This document shows positions 1-6,166 of a stretch of DNA of 18,879 nt, in pieces; the stretch's first letter is position 1, and each line of letters opens with the position of its first letter. The notes under the pieces are model-generated. The model was given only the letters and a program-made list of their open reading frames with translations. It was not told the origin of the DNA and did not search any database. The DNA comes from Micavibrio_A sp035759665 (lineage in GTDB: Bacteria; Pseudomonadota; Alphaproteobacteria; Micavibrionales; Micavibrionaceae), in assembly GCA_035759665.1 (NCBI GenBank), contig DASTUM010000130.1, positions 1-18,879 of the forward strand, in the 5' to 3' direction. Position numbers and translations under genes: made by a program.

Positions 1-1
1 T

Positions 2-379
2 GTCGATTACGGCCATGCGCGGTCGGCGATTGGTGAAACCCTCCAATGCGTAAAGAGTCATGAATTCGCCGGCCTTTTCGATACGCCGGGTCTGTGCGAT
101 ATCACCGCGCATGTCGATTTCGAAAATGTCGCCAATATCGCGCTCGCGGACGGCCTTGCCGTTCACGGCCCCGTCACGCAGGGGCAGTTTCTGCTTGATG
201 TCGGCATCGAGAATCGCGCCGAGAGGCTCTGGACCATCGCAAACGAGGCGCAAAAGGAATCCCTCTCGACGGGCCTAATGCGCCTTATCGATACGGAACA
301 GATGGGATCCCTGTTCAAGGTTTTGGCGGTGTGTCATGATCCATTGATCCATCCGGAGGGGTTCGATGAATATCTATAA
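2..379 (+). CDS. MidA/NDUFAF7-type class I SAM-dependent methyltransferase, C-terminal part (5' end outside window)
   Basis: An open frame enters from the left edge and ends at TAA 377-379, giving about 125 residues. It begins VDYGHARSAIGETLQ and continues with a DITAHVDF segment, a GPVTQGQFLLDVGI segment and an RAERLW stretch. This order is typical of the C-terminal half of the DUF185/MidA family, whose mitochondrial member NDUFAF7 methylates an arginine of a complex I subunit. The SAM-binding N-terminal half is not in the window, so catalytic residues cannot be checked. The last 14 bases overlap the start of pgeF, which implies translational coupling. In alphaproteobacteria this family often sits just before pgeF (known context). 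Family is fairly sure. The bacterial substrate is unknown. Confidence 0.85.
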   Translation, partial: VDYGHARSAIGETLQCVKSHEFAGLFDTPGLCDITAHVDFENVANIALADGLAVHGPVTQGQFLLDVGIENRAERLWTIANEAQKESLSTGLMRLIDTEQMGSLFKVLAVCHDPLIHPEGFDEYL

Positions 380-1157
380 AGACAAGACGTTCGATGAAGC
401 CTGCGCCGGTTCCGTTTCCTATGGATTCTTCGGACGCACGGGCGGAGTCAGCACGGGGATATATTCCTCGCTCAATTGCGGGACGGGTTCCGCCGACGAT
501 GCTGACGCAGTGCGGGAGAACCGCAATATTGTTGCACAAAAACTTTGCGGCAAAGAGGTGGAGATATCCACGTTGTATCAATGCCACACGCCCGATTGTT
601 TGATAATAGATACGCCCGTTCCCACAGGTGAGGCGAGGCCGAAGGCCGATGCGATCGTGACCGACAGGCCCGGCCTGCCGATCGCTATTCTTACCGCCGA
701 TTGCGGGCCTGTTCTTTTTGCGGCGAAAAAGGCGAACGGCGCGCCCGTCATCGGCGCGGCCCATGCCGGTTGGGGCGGGGCGCTCGGCGGGGTGCTGGAG
801 GATACGATCGCAAAGATGGTTCTGGCCGGGGCTGTGCCGGAGACGATCAAAGCCGTCCTCGGCCCCTGCATCATGCAACCGTCATACGAGGTTCAGGACG
901 ACTTCGCCCAGCCGTTCCTCGCCCGGCATGAGAAGGCGGGGCATTTCTTCAGGCCGGCGCAAAAGGCGGGTCACCTGATGTTCGACATGCCGGGCTATAT
1001 CGCCATGCGGCTCGCGCTTGCGGGTGTGGCGTTCCTGTCCACGGTGGGGGTCGATACCTATGCTGAAGAGGAAAACTGCTTTTCCTTCCGCCGCGCCACT
1101 CACAGGGGCGAAAAGGACTACGGGCGGGAGATGTCGGCGATTGTGATTGATGGGTGA
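366..1157 (+). CDS. pgeF: Peptidoglycan editing factor PgeF (YfiH/laccase-domain family)
   Basis: The protein has 263 residues, normal for this multicopper-polyphenol-oxidase-like (DUF152) family. The expected metal/active-site residues are visible: His74 in YQCHTPD, Cys113 in AILTADCGPVLFA and His133 in AAHAGWGGAL. The C-terminal segment CFSFRRATHRGEKDYGR is also typical. In E. coli, PgeF removes mis-incorporated non-alanine residues from UDP-MurNAc peptide precursors. Related proteins have been reported as purine nucleoside phosphorylases or adenosine deaminases. The ATG at 366 lies inside the end of the upstream methyltransferase, with GGAGGGG shortly before it as a good ribosome binding site. 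The gene ends just before a nested palindromic repeat. Confidence 0.93.
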   Translation: MNIYKDKTFDEACAGSVSYGFFGRTGGVSTGIYSSLNCGTGSADDADAVRENRNIVAQKLCGKEVEISTLYQCHTPDCLIIDTPVPTGEARPKADAIVTDRPGLPIAILTADCGPVLFAAKKANGAPVIGAAHAGWGGALGGVLEDTIAKMVLAGAVPETIKAVLGPCIMQPSYEVQDDFAQPFLARHEKAGHFFRPAQKAGHLMFDMPGYIAMRLALAGVAFLSTVGVDTYAEEENCFSFRRATHRGEKDYGREMSAIVIDG

Positions 1158-1169
1158 GTGCACTCTTTA

Positions 1170-1298
1170 ACCACCAAGGCACGAAGGCACAAAGAATATC
1201 CGCATCATTGCGAGTGTAGCGAAGCAATCCAAACTGGATTGCCGCGTCGCTATGCTCCTCGCAATGATGGATTCTTGGTGTCTTGGCGTCATGGTGGT
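1170..1298. repeat. Nested palindromic repeat element (compound, about 129 bp)
   Basis: Two inverted repeats are nested. The outer arms are about 28 bases each, 1170-1197 (begins ACCACCAAGGCACGAAGG) and 1271-1298 (ends CGTCATGGTGGT), and match imperfectly when one is reverse-complemented. The inner arms are 1203-1230 (CATCATTGCGAG, then TAGCGA, then GCAATCC) and 1236-1269, separated by AAACT. The inner arms share those blocks, with small insertions on the right side. The element fills most of the gap between pgeF and the next gene and encodes nothing convincing. It looks like a MITE- or REP-like insertion, and related cores occur at 1912, 12593 and 15657. Confidence 0.75.
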
Positions 1299-1343
1299 GA
1301 ATAGTCCTATGCAGGGGCGCAGGCAGTATGGCAGGATTCAGGG

Positions 1344-1907
1344 ATGGAAACGCTGCTCACCGTCGTTTTCGGAATCCTTGTTTTCGGGGCATCCTTTTGT
1401 CTGCTGTCGATGGAATACTATGCCCACAGATCGAGGATGGTTGCCGCCTCCAGCGTGCCGTGGATGCGCAAGGCCGTGATCAAACGGCTGAATAAAGAAG
1501 TAAAGGAAATGGCGCTGGGCGCGCCGCTGATCCTTGACCTTGGATCGGGATGGGGGACGCTGGCGCTGGCCGCCGCCAAAGCCTGTTCGGGCGCGACTGT
1601 CGTGGGGTATGAAATTTCACCCGTCCCTTTGGCTTTCTCGCGCCTGAAGGCGTGGCTGTGGGGGTATAAGCATGTAAAATTCTTGAATGTGGACATGTTC
1701 ACGGAGGATTTTTCCAAGGCCGATATCGTCCTGGCCTATCTGGCCATGCCGCACATGGAACGGCTCCGTTCCAAGTTCGAGGCGGAGTTGAAACCCGGCG
1801 CCGTCGTAATCTGCAACACTTTCCCCGTGCCCGGTTGGACGCCCGCCTGCGAAGAAACCGTTCAGGATTTCATCTACAAGTTGAAAGTGTACACGTTTCG
1901 GGTCTAG
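1344..1907 (+). CDS. Membrane-anchored class I methyltransferase resembling the FAM173/ATPSCKMT family
   Basis: The protein has 187 residues. Residues 4-24 form one hydrophobic segment, probably a membrane anchor. The SAM-binding motif I is LILDLGSGWGTLALAAA (about 63-79), with an acidic post-I residue in GYEISP (Glu90). Late motifs are the MPHME segment, PGAVVICNTFPVPGW (about 151-165) and a basic, aromatic C-terminus. The order anchor, DLGSG, GYE-x-(N/S)P, KFEAELKPGA and FP-x-P-x-W matches the FAM173 proteins as I recall them. Their human members methylate lysines of ATP synthase subunit c and of the ADP/ATP translocase. The bacterial substrate is unknown and the similarity was not computed. 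The start is supported by AGGATTCAGGG before the ATG. It could also be a generic small methyltransferase. Confidence 0.8.
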   Translation: METLLTVVFGILVFGASFCLLSMEYYAHRSRMVAASSVPWMRKAVIKRLNKEVKEMALGAPLILDLGSGWGTLALAAAKACSGATVVGYEISPVPLAFSRLKAWLWGYKHVKFLNVDMFTEDFSKADIVLAYLAMPHMERLRSKFEAELKPGAVVICNTFPVPGWTPACEETVQDFIYKLKVYTFRV

Positions 1908-1911
1908 GCCT

Positions 1912-1937
1912 CTGTCATTGCGATCCCGCAATGACAG
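1912..1937. repeat. Perfect palindromic hairpin of the GTCATTGCG family
   Basis: CTGTCATTGCG (1912-1922) pairs perfectly with CGCAATGACAG (1927-1937) around the loop ATCC, giving an 11-bp stem. It begins five bases after the methyltransferase stop codon. There is no T run after it on the plus strand, so it is not a standard intrinsic terminator. It may protect the mRNA 3' end or be a dispersed repeat. The arm sequence is shared with the larger elements at 1203 and 15657. Confidence 0.7.
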
Positions 1938-1968
1938 TTGGAAAAGGTTTAAGATCGCCAGAATAAGG

Positions 1969-1997
1969 TTGATTTCCCCGGTCCCGATTTTTATAGT
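1969..1997 (+). promoter_or_regulatory. Predicted sigma70-type promoter of prs
   Basis: TTGATT at 1969-1974 (-35) and TATAGT at 1992-1997 (-10) are separated by exactly 17 bases. Transcription would start around 2004, giving a leader of about 30 bases before the ATG of prs. The site comes after the 1912-1937 hairpin, so prs has its own promoter. This is a motif match only. Confidence 0.6.
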
Positions 1998-2033
1998 CCG
2001 GACAGCACCTAACTCATAGTTCTGGAAACAAAG

Positions 2034-2966
2034 ATGATCATCATCTCCGGTAATTCGAACCGCCCTTTGTCTGAAGCCATCGCTTCTTATCTGAATGTTC
2101 CTCTGACCAAGGCTTTGATCCGCCGCTTTTCCGATATGGAAGTGTTCGTCGAGATCATGGACAATGTGCGCGGCCAGGACGTATTCGTGGTGCAATCGAC
2201 ATCCTATCCGGCGAACGACAACCTCATGGAGCTGCTGATTACGATCGACGCGCTCAAGCGCGGGTCGGCGCGGCGCATCACGGCCGTGCTGCCGTATTTC
2301 GGTTATGCCCGGCAGGACAGAAAGACAGGTGGGCGCACGCCTATCTCGGCCAAGCTGGTCGCCAACATGATTACGGCGGCGGGCGCGGACCGCGTTTTGA
2401 CGCTCGAACTCCATGCAGGGCAGATACAGGGTTTCTTCGATATTCCGACGGACAATCTGCACGTATCCCCGGTTTTCTTTCCGCACATGGAAAAACAGTT
2501 CAAGCCGGATGAAACGGTCATGGTGTCGCCCGATGTCGGCGGGGTCATGCGCGCCCGCGCCATGGCGAAGAAGCTTAATACCGACCTTGCCATCATCGAC
2601 AAGCGCCGCGAGAAGGCAGGAGTCTCCGAAGTCATGAACATCATCGGGGAGGTGGAAGGGAAAAACTGCATCCTCGTGGATGACATCGTCGATTCCGCCG
2701 GAACGCTCTGCAACGCCGCCGTCGCCCTGAAAAAAGCGGGCGCGAAATCCATTTACGCCTACATCGTTCATGGCGTGCTGTCCGGCGGCGCGGTGGCGCG
2801 TGTGACGTCGAGCCCGCTGGAAAAGCTGGTCATCACGAATTCCATCTGCGCGCCGGAAGCCGTGCGCATGTGTCCCAATATCGAGCAGCTCAGCATCGCC
2901 CCCCTGATCGGCGAGGCTATGAAGCGCATCAGCGAAGAAAGATCGATTTCCGCCCTGTTCACCTAA
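2034..2966 (+). CDS. prs: Ribose-phosphate pyrophosphokinase (PRPP synthase)
   Basis: The 310-residue protein is the usual length for class I PRPP synthase. This enzyme makes PRPP from ribose 5-phosphate and ATP for purine, pyrimidine, histidine, tryptophan and NAD synthesis in the cytosol. Visible motifs: FSDMEVFVE (about 32-40), YFGYARQDRK with the ATP-contacting Arg/Gln/Asp, the flexible-loop DKRREKAG (189-196), the PRPP-binding loop LVDDIVDSAGT (214-224) and HGVLSGGA. The catalytic His127 is present in ELHAGQIQGFF. The residue two before it is Glu125, where E. coli and B. subtilis have Asp. The ATG at 2034 gives the canonical MIIISGNSN start. The ribosome binding site is weak (GGAAACAAAG). 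A promoter lies at 1969-1997. Confidence 0.97.
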   Translation: MIIISGNSNRPLSEAIASYLNVPLTKALIRRFSDMEVFVEIMDNVRGQDVFVVQSTSYPANDNLMELLITIDALKRGSARRITAVLPYFGYARQDRKTGGRTPISAKLVANMITAAGADRVLTLELHAGQIQGFFDIPTDNLHVSPVFFPHMEKQFKPDETVMVSPDVGGVMRARAMAKKLNTDLAIIDKRREKAGVSEVMNIIGEVEGKNCILVDDIVDSAGTLCNAAVALKKAGAKSIYAYIVHGVLSGGAVARVTSSPLEKLVITNSICAPEAVRMCPNIEQLSIAPLIGEAMKRISEERSISALFT

Positions 2967-2990
2967 TGTTTTGCTTGCAGAGTATGTTGA

Positions 2991-3473
2991 ATGAGTATGT
3001 TGAAAAAGCCGCTTGTTATCGATCTGGTCCAAAGTGATTTCAGCCTTGCCGCGAACAGGCAGCTTGTGGATGCCGCGCTCAAGCAAAAAGAGGCTTTCCG
3101 CTGTTATTTCGCAGGAACCGTGATCGACAATTCCGTTCTCTGCCGTTATCCCGGCAGCGACCGCGCGCCGGCCTATTTTTCGGTCATAGATTTCCGCAAC
3201 CCGCGCTTTATCCACGCTATCGAGGATTACGTGATCAGCAACAGCCGCGCGATCGTTTCGCGGGCCGCGCAGGGCGGCGCCACGACGGCGATTCGCCAGA
3301 TATTCGGTAAAAGCGCGATGGAGCTGATCGCGATGGGGAGCCTGCCCCTGGCGGAGAACTGTTCCGCCGGGATCGGCGGCGGCAAAAGCCGGGGTGCATC
3401 GCGGTGGACGGTGGGCCCCAGCACCGCGTCGCCTTCCGCGCTTTTCAGGGGCCTGAGGCTGGTTAAAGGCTGA
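2991..3473 (+). CDS. Hypothetical protein following prs
   Basis: This 160-residue protein is not one I recognise. It starts 24 bases after prs on the same strand, so the two are probably cotranscribed. The first 110 residues look like a folded alpha/beta protein (LVIDLVQSDF near the start, then AYFSVIDFRNPRFIHAIEDYVI). The last 40 are rich in Gly, Ser, Ala and Arg and probably disordered. No signal peptide or membrane segment is visible. Cysteines sit near 38, 51 and 124. The start is uncertain: ATG 2991 and ATG 2997 both lie within a direct repeat (AGTATGTTGA at 2981-2990 and 2994-3003), and no strong ribosome binding site precedes either. Codon use resembles the neighbours, which supports real coding. 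Confidence 0.6.
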   Translation: MSMLKKPLVIDLVQSDFSLAANRQLVDAALKQKEAFRCYFAGTVIDNSVLCRYPGSDRAPAYFSVIDFRNPRFIHAIEDYVISNSRAIVSRAAQGGATTAIRQIFGKSAMELIAMGSLPLAENCSAGIGGGKSRGASRWTVGPSTASPSALFRGLRLVKG

Positions 3474-3526
3474 AAGAACGTTATCCGGACATCCGCCCGC
3501 GTCGCCGGGCCTTCCGTTCAAAAGCC

Positions 3527-3555
3527 TTGCTTTTCCGGGGATTTTCCGCTTTAGT
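3527..3555 (+). promoter_or_regulatory. Possible promoter of rplY
   Basis: TTGCTT (3527-3532) and TTTAGT (3550-3555) are 17 bases apart, about 65 bases before the rplY start. Both boxes are weak matches. It overlaps a small AAAAGC-CTT-GCTTTT hairpin (3520-3534) that may weakly terminate the upstream transcript. Low certainty. Confidence 0.3.
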
Positions 3556-3620
3556 GCGCCCATCGCGTACGGCACCCCTGGAGGCCGTCGCTAACTTATT
3601 GAAAAAGAAGGAACTACCAC

Positions 3621-4298
3621 ATGACAAAGAACTATACTCTGTCTGCGGAAACCAGAGATCGGGCCGGTAAAGGGGTTGCCCGCGCTCTCCGCCGCGAGTC
3701 GAAAATCCCCGCCGTCGTCTATGGCGACGCCAAAGAGGCCGAATCCATCTCTCTTCCCCTGAAGGAAGTGACCATGGAATACCAAAAGGGCCTCATGTTC
3801 ACGAACCTGTGCAACCTCGAAATCAACGGCAAGAAACAATTGGTTCTTGCCCGCGATGTTCAGCTTCACCCTGTCAACGACCGTATTCTGCACGTCGATT
3901 TCATGCGCGTGACGCCCAAGACGACGATCATGGTTCAGGTTCCGGTTCACTTCGAGAACGAAGAGACCTGCCCGGGCGTCAAGGCCGGCGGTACCGTCAC
4001 CATCGTTCGCCACGCTCTTGAGCTGGTCTGCAAGGCGACGGAAATTCCCGAAGGCGTCTCCGTCGATCTGTCCAAAGCCCAAATCGGCGATACGATCAAG
4101 ATCGGCGACATCCAGCTTCCGGCGGGTACGAAATCCGGCTATCAGCGCGATGTCACCATCGCCACGATCGCCGCGCCGCGCCTGCTGCTTGAAGAAGAAG
4201 ATGCCGTGAACGCCGCGAAAGCCGAAGCAGAAGCCGCAGCCGCCGCAGAGGCCGCCGCCGCCGCACCTGCCGAAGGCAAAGAAGACGACAAGAAATAA
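3621..4298 (+). CDS. rplY: 50S ribosomal protein L25 (long Ctc-type form)
   Basis: The 225-residue protein has the two-domain layout of the TL5/CTC family. The N-terminal L25 beta-barrel (about 1-95) shows the AETRDRAGKGVARALRR segment and the IPAVVYGD motif. A C-terminal domain (about 96-190) follows, beginning at VDFMRVTPKTTIMVQVPVHF. L25 binds 5S rRNA in the large subunit. The tail from about residue 195 is a low-complexity Ala/Glu run ending EGKEDDKK, common in alphaproteobacterial versions. AAGAAGGAA before the ATG is a good ribosome binding site. The downstream order pth then ychF is a widely conserved translation-related arrangement. A hairpin with a T run follows within 10 bases. Confidence 0.97.
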   Translation: MTKNYTLSAETRDRAGKGVARALRRESKIPAVVYGDAKEAESISLPLKEVTMEYQKGLMFTNLCNLEINGKKQLVLARDVQLHPVNDRILHVDFMRVTPKTTIMVQVPVHFENEETCPGVKAGGTVTIVRHALELVCKATEIPEGVSVDLSKAQIGDTIKIGDIQLPAGTKSGYQRDVTIATIAAPRLLLEEEDAVNAAKAEAEAAAAAEAAAAAPAEGKEDDKK

Positions 4299-4305
4299 GC
4301 TTTTC

Positions 4306-4344
4306 AAAGAAGCGGGAGGGCCCGTATGTTCTCCCGCTTCTTTT
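4306..4344 (+). terminator. Intrinsic-terminator-like hairpin between rplY and pth, overlapping the pth start
   Basis: AAAGAAGCGGGAG (4306-4318) pairs perfectly with CTCCCGCTTCTTT (4331-4343) around a 12-base loop. The second arm leads into TTTTCCTTTTTCC. The left arm carries part of GGGAGGG, the apparent ribosome binding site of the upstream pth start, and the ATG at 4326 sits in the loop. It may end part of the rplY transcript, hide the pth start, or both. The structure is seen directly. The function is inferred. Confidence 0.7.
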
Positions 4345-4964
4345 CCTTTTTCCAATCCAAGCCAGTACAGGATGCGGACACCATGTGGGTCTTGGTCGGT
4401 CTCGGCAATCCGGGCAAAGAATATCAGGACAACCGTCATAATATCGGCTTCATGGTGATCGATGAAATCGCCAGGGAATACGGGCTGCCTGCGTTCTCAA
4501 AGAAATTCGAAGGCGAACTTACCGAGGGCCGCATCGACGGCGAAAAGGTGGTGCTCGTCAAGCCGATGACCTTTATGAATCTTTCGGGCCAGTGCGTGCA
4601 GAAGGTCGCGCGGTTTTACAAAGTGACACCGAACCGCATTGTGGCGTTCCATGACGAACTCGACCTTACTGCGGGCAAGATGCGCGTGAAGAAGGGCGGG
4701 GGCGCCGCAGGGCACAACGGGTTGAAATCGATGGATCAGCATCTGAACAGCCAGGATTACTGGCGTGTTCGATTGGGAATCGGCCATCCGGGCGACAAGG
4801 AGCGCGTCACGGGCCATGTGCTCGGCGATTTCTCCAAGGAAGAAGGCAAATGGCTGCCGGACTGGATCGGCGCGTTGGGGAAACACGTGCCGCTGTTGAT
4901 GTCCGGAAAACACGAAGATTACATGACAAAGGTGGCGGCAGATTTTCCCGCGCCGAAACAATAA
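4326..4964 (+). CDS. pth: Peptidyl-tRNA hydrolase
   Basis: Pth frees tRNA from prematurely released peptidyl-tRNA in the cytosol. The family pattern is clear: VLVGLGNPGKEY, then NRHNIGF with the catalytic His (His38 counted from this start), KPMTFMNLSG, FHDELDL with the catalytic Asp, and GGGAAGHNGLKS. From ATG 4326 the protein has 212 residues and a 19-residue extension (MFSRFFSFFQS...) that most Pth proteins lack. From ATG 4383 it has 193 residues and begins MWVLVGLGNPG, the usual family start. I keep 4326 because GGGAGGG lies 5 bases before it. That start is inside a terminator-like hairpin, so 4383 (weak AGGA upstream) may be the main one. Confidence 0.94.
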   Translation: MFSRFFSFFQSKPVQDADTMWVLVGLGNPGKEYQDNRHNIGFMVIDEIAREYGLPAFSKKFEGELTEGRIDGEKVVLVKPMTFMNLSGQCVQKVARFYKVTPNRIVAFHDELDLTAGKMRVKKGGGAAGHNGLKSMDQHLNSQDYWRVRLGIGHPGDKERVTGHVLGDFSKEEGKWLPDWIGALGKHVPLLMSGKHEDYMTKVAADFPAPKQ

Positions 4965-5008
4965 CGATCAAGGGGCAGGGGCAAAAATATCGAACGCCCT
5001 CACCTAAA

Positions 5009-5035
5009 TCCTCTCCCTGAAGGGAGAGGACTTTT
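5009..5035 (+). terminator. Hairpin plus T-rich run between pth and ychF
   Basis: TCCTCTCCC (5009-5017), loop TGAA, then GGGAGAGGA (5022-5030), followed by CTTTTATT. This has the form of an intrinsic terminator. It lies directly before the ychF ribosome binding site (AAAGGAG). The preceding bases CCCTCACCTAAA together with the hairpin resemble a dispersed repeat common in many proteobacterial genomes. Confidence 0.65.
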
Positions 5036-5051
5036 ATTAAAGGAGACTGAA

Positions 5052-6155
5052 ATGGGGTTTAACTGCGGTATTGTCGGGCTTCCCAACGTGGGCAAATCGA
5101 CTCTTTTCAACGCGCTGACGGCGACGCAGGCAGCGCAGGCGGCGAATTTTCCGTTCTGCACGATCGAGCCGAACAAGGGCATCGTCGCGCTTCCCGATGC
5201 GCGCCTCGACAAGATCGCGGCCATCGGAAAATCGCAAAAGATCGTGCCGACGCAGCTGGAATTCGTCGATATCGCGGGGCTTGTGAAAGGCGCGTCGAAG
5301 GGCGAGGGGCTCGGCAATCAGTTCCTGGCCAATATCCGCGAGACGGATGCGATTATCCATGTCGTGCGCTGTTTCGAAAACGGCGATATCACCCATGTCG
5401 AAGGCTCCATCGATCCGCTCCGCGACGCCGAGATCATCGAGATGGAATTGATGCTGGCCGACCTCGATTCCGTGACGAAGCAGGTGGACGGGCTTTCGAA
5501 AAAGCTCAAATCCAACGACAAGGAAATCAAGGCGCAGCATGATTTTTGCGTCAGGGTGAAGGCCGCGTTGGAATCCGGCAAGTCCGCCCGCACGGTGGAG
5601 CCCGCCGACGAGGACGAGAAGCGGTTCATGAAGCTCATGCAGCTCATGACCTCGAAGCCGATCCTGTATGTCTGCAACGTGAGCGAGGACGATGCCGCGA
5701 CCGGCAATGAGTGGACATCGAGAGTCGTCGAGATGGCAGCGTCGCAGGGTGCGAAGGCCGTGGTGATTTCCGCCGCCATCGAATCCGAGATCGCGCAGCT
5801 TTCGACGGACGAGGAAAAAAAGGAATTTCTCGAAACGCTGGGCCTCAACGAGCCGGGCCTGAACAAGATCATCCGCGCGGGGTTCGATATTCTCGGGCTG
5901 CAAACCTATTTCACGGTCGGCCCGAAAGAGGCGCGCGCGTGGACGGTGCGCAAGGGCGCGAAAGGCCCCGAAGCCGCGGGCGCGATCCATTCCGATTTCG
6001 AAAAGGGTTATATCCGCGCCGAAGTCATGTCCTATGAGGACTATGTGGCGCTCGGCAGCGAACAGGCCGTCAAGGAAGCCGGAAAATACCGCTCGGAAGG
6101 CAAGGAATATGTCGTCAAAGACGGCGACATCATCCTGTTCCGCTTCAACGTTTAA
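5052..6155 (+). CDS. ychF: Redox-regulated ribosome-binding ATPase YchF (OLA1 family)
   Basis: The 367-residue protein is the standard YchF length. The Walker A motif is GLPNVGKST (9-17). The switch region follows with DIAGLVKGASKGEGLGNQFL and IRETDAIIHVVRCF. The NxxE position that gives YchF its ATP preference reads CNVSEDD. A C-terminal TGS domain starts near residue 280 (LQTYFTVGPKEARAWTV) and ends GDIILFRFNV. YchF binds ribosomes and is linked to stress and translation fidelity. AAAGGAG nine bases before the ATG is a strong ribosome binding site. pth-ychF order is conserved in many bacteria. The 3' end converges on ilvE with only 11 bases between the stop codons. Confidence 0.98.
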   Translation: MGFNCGIVGLPNVGKSTLFNALTATQAAQAANFPFCTIEPNKGIVALPDARLDKIAAIGKSQKIVPTQLEFVDIAGLVKGASKGEGLGNQFLANIRETDAIIHVVRCFENGDITHVEGSIDPLRDAEIIEMELMLADLDSVTKQVDGLSKKLKSNDKEIKAQHDFCVRVKAALESGKSARTVEPADEDEKRFMKLMQLMTSKPILYVCNVSEDDAATGNEWTSRVVEMAASQGAKAVVISAAIESEIAQLSTDEEKKEFLETLGLNEPGLNKIIRAGFDILGLQTYFTVGPKEARAWTVRKGAKGPEAAGAIHSDFEKGYIRAEVMSYEDYVALGSEQAVKEAGKYRSEGKEYVVKDGDIILFRFNV

Positions 6156-6166
6156 AATTAAGCCGA

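Noticed and set aside
1617..3575. A 652-residue open frame on the minus strand
   Set aside because: It lies opposite the methyltransferase, prs and the following gene, which have clear motifs. Its Arg/His/Asp-rich translation is typical of an antisense shadow in GC-rich DNA.
5037..5990. A 317-residue minus-strand frame across ychF
   Set aside because: ychF is certain in this place, and the opposite frame has shadow-type composition.
6156..6166. A terminator between the convergent ychF and ilvE genes
   Set aside because: The gap is only 11 bases with no hairpin. Any termination signal would have to lie inside the coding regions, and none was evident.
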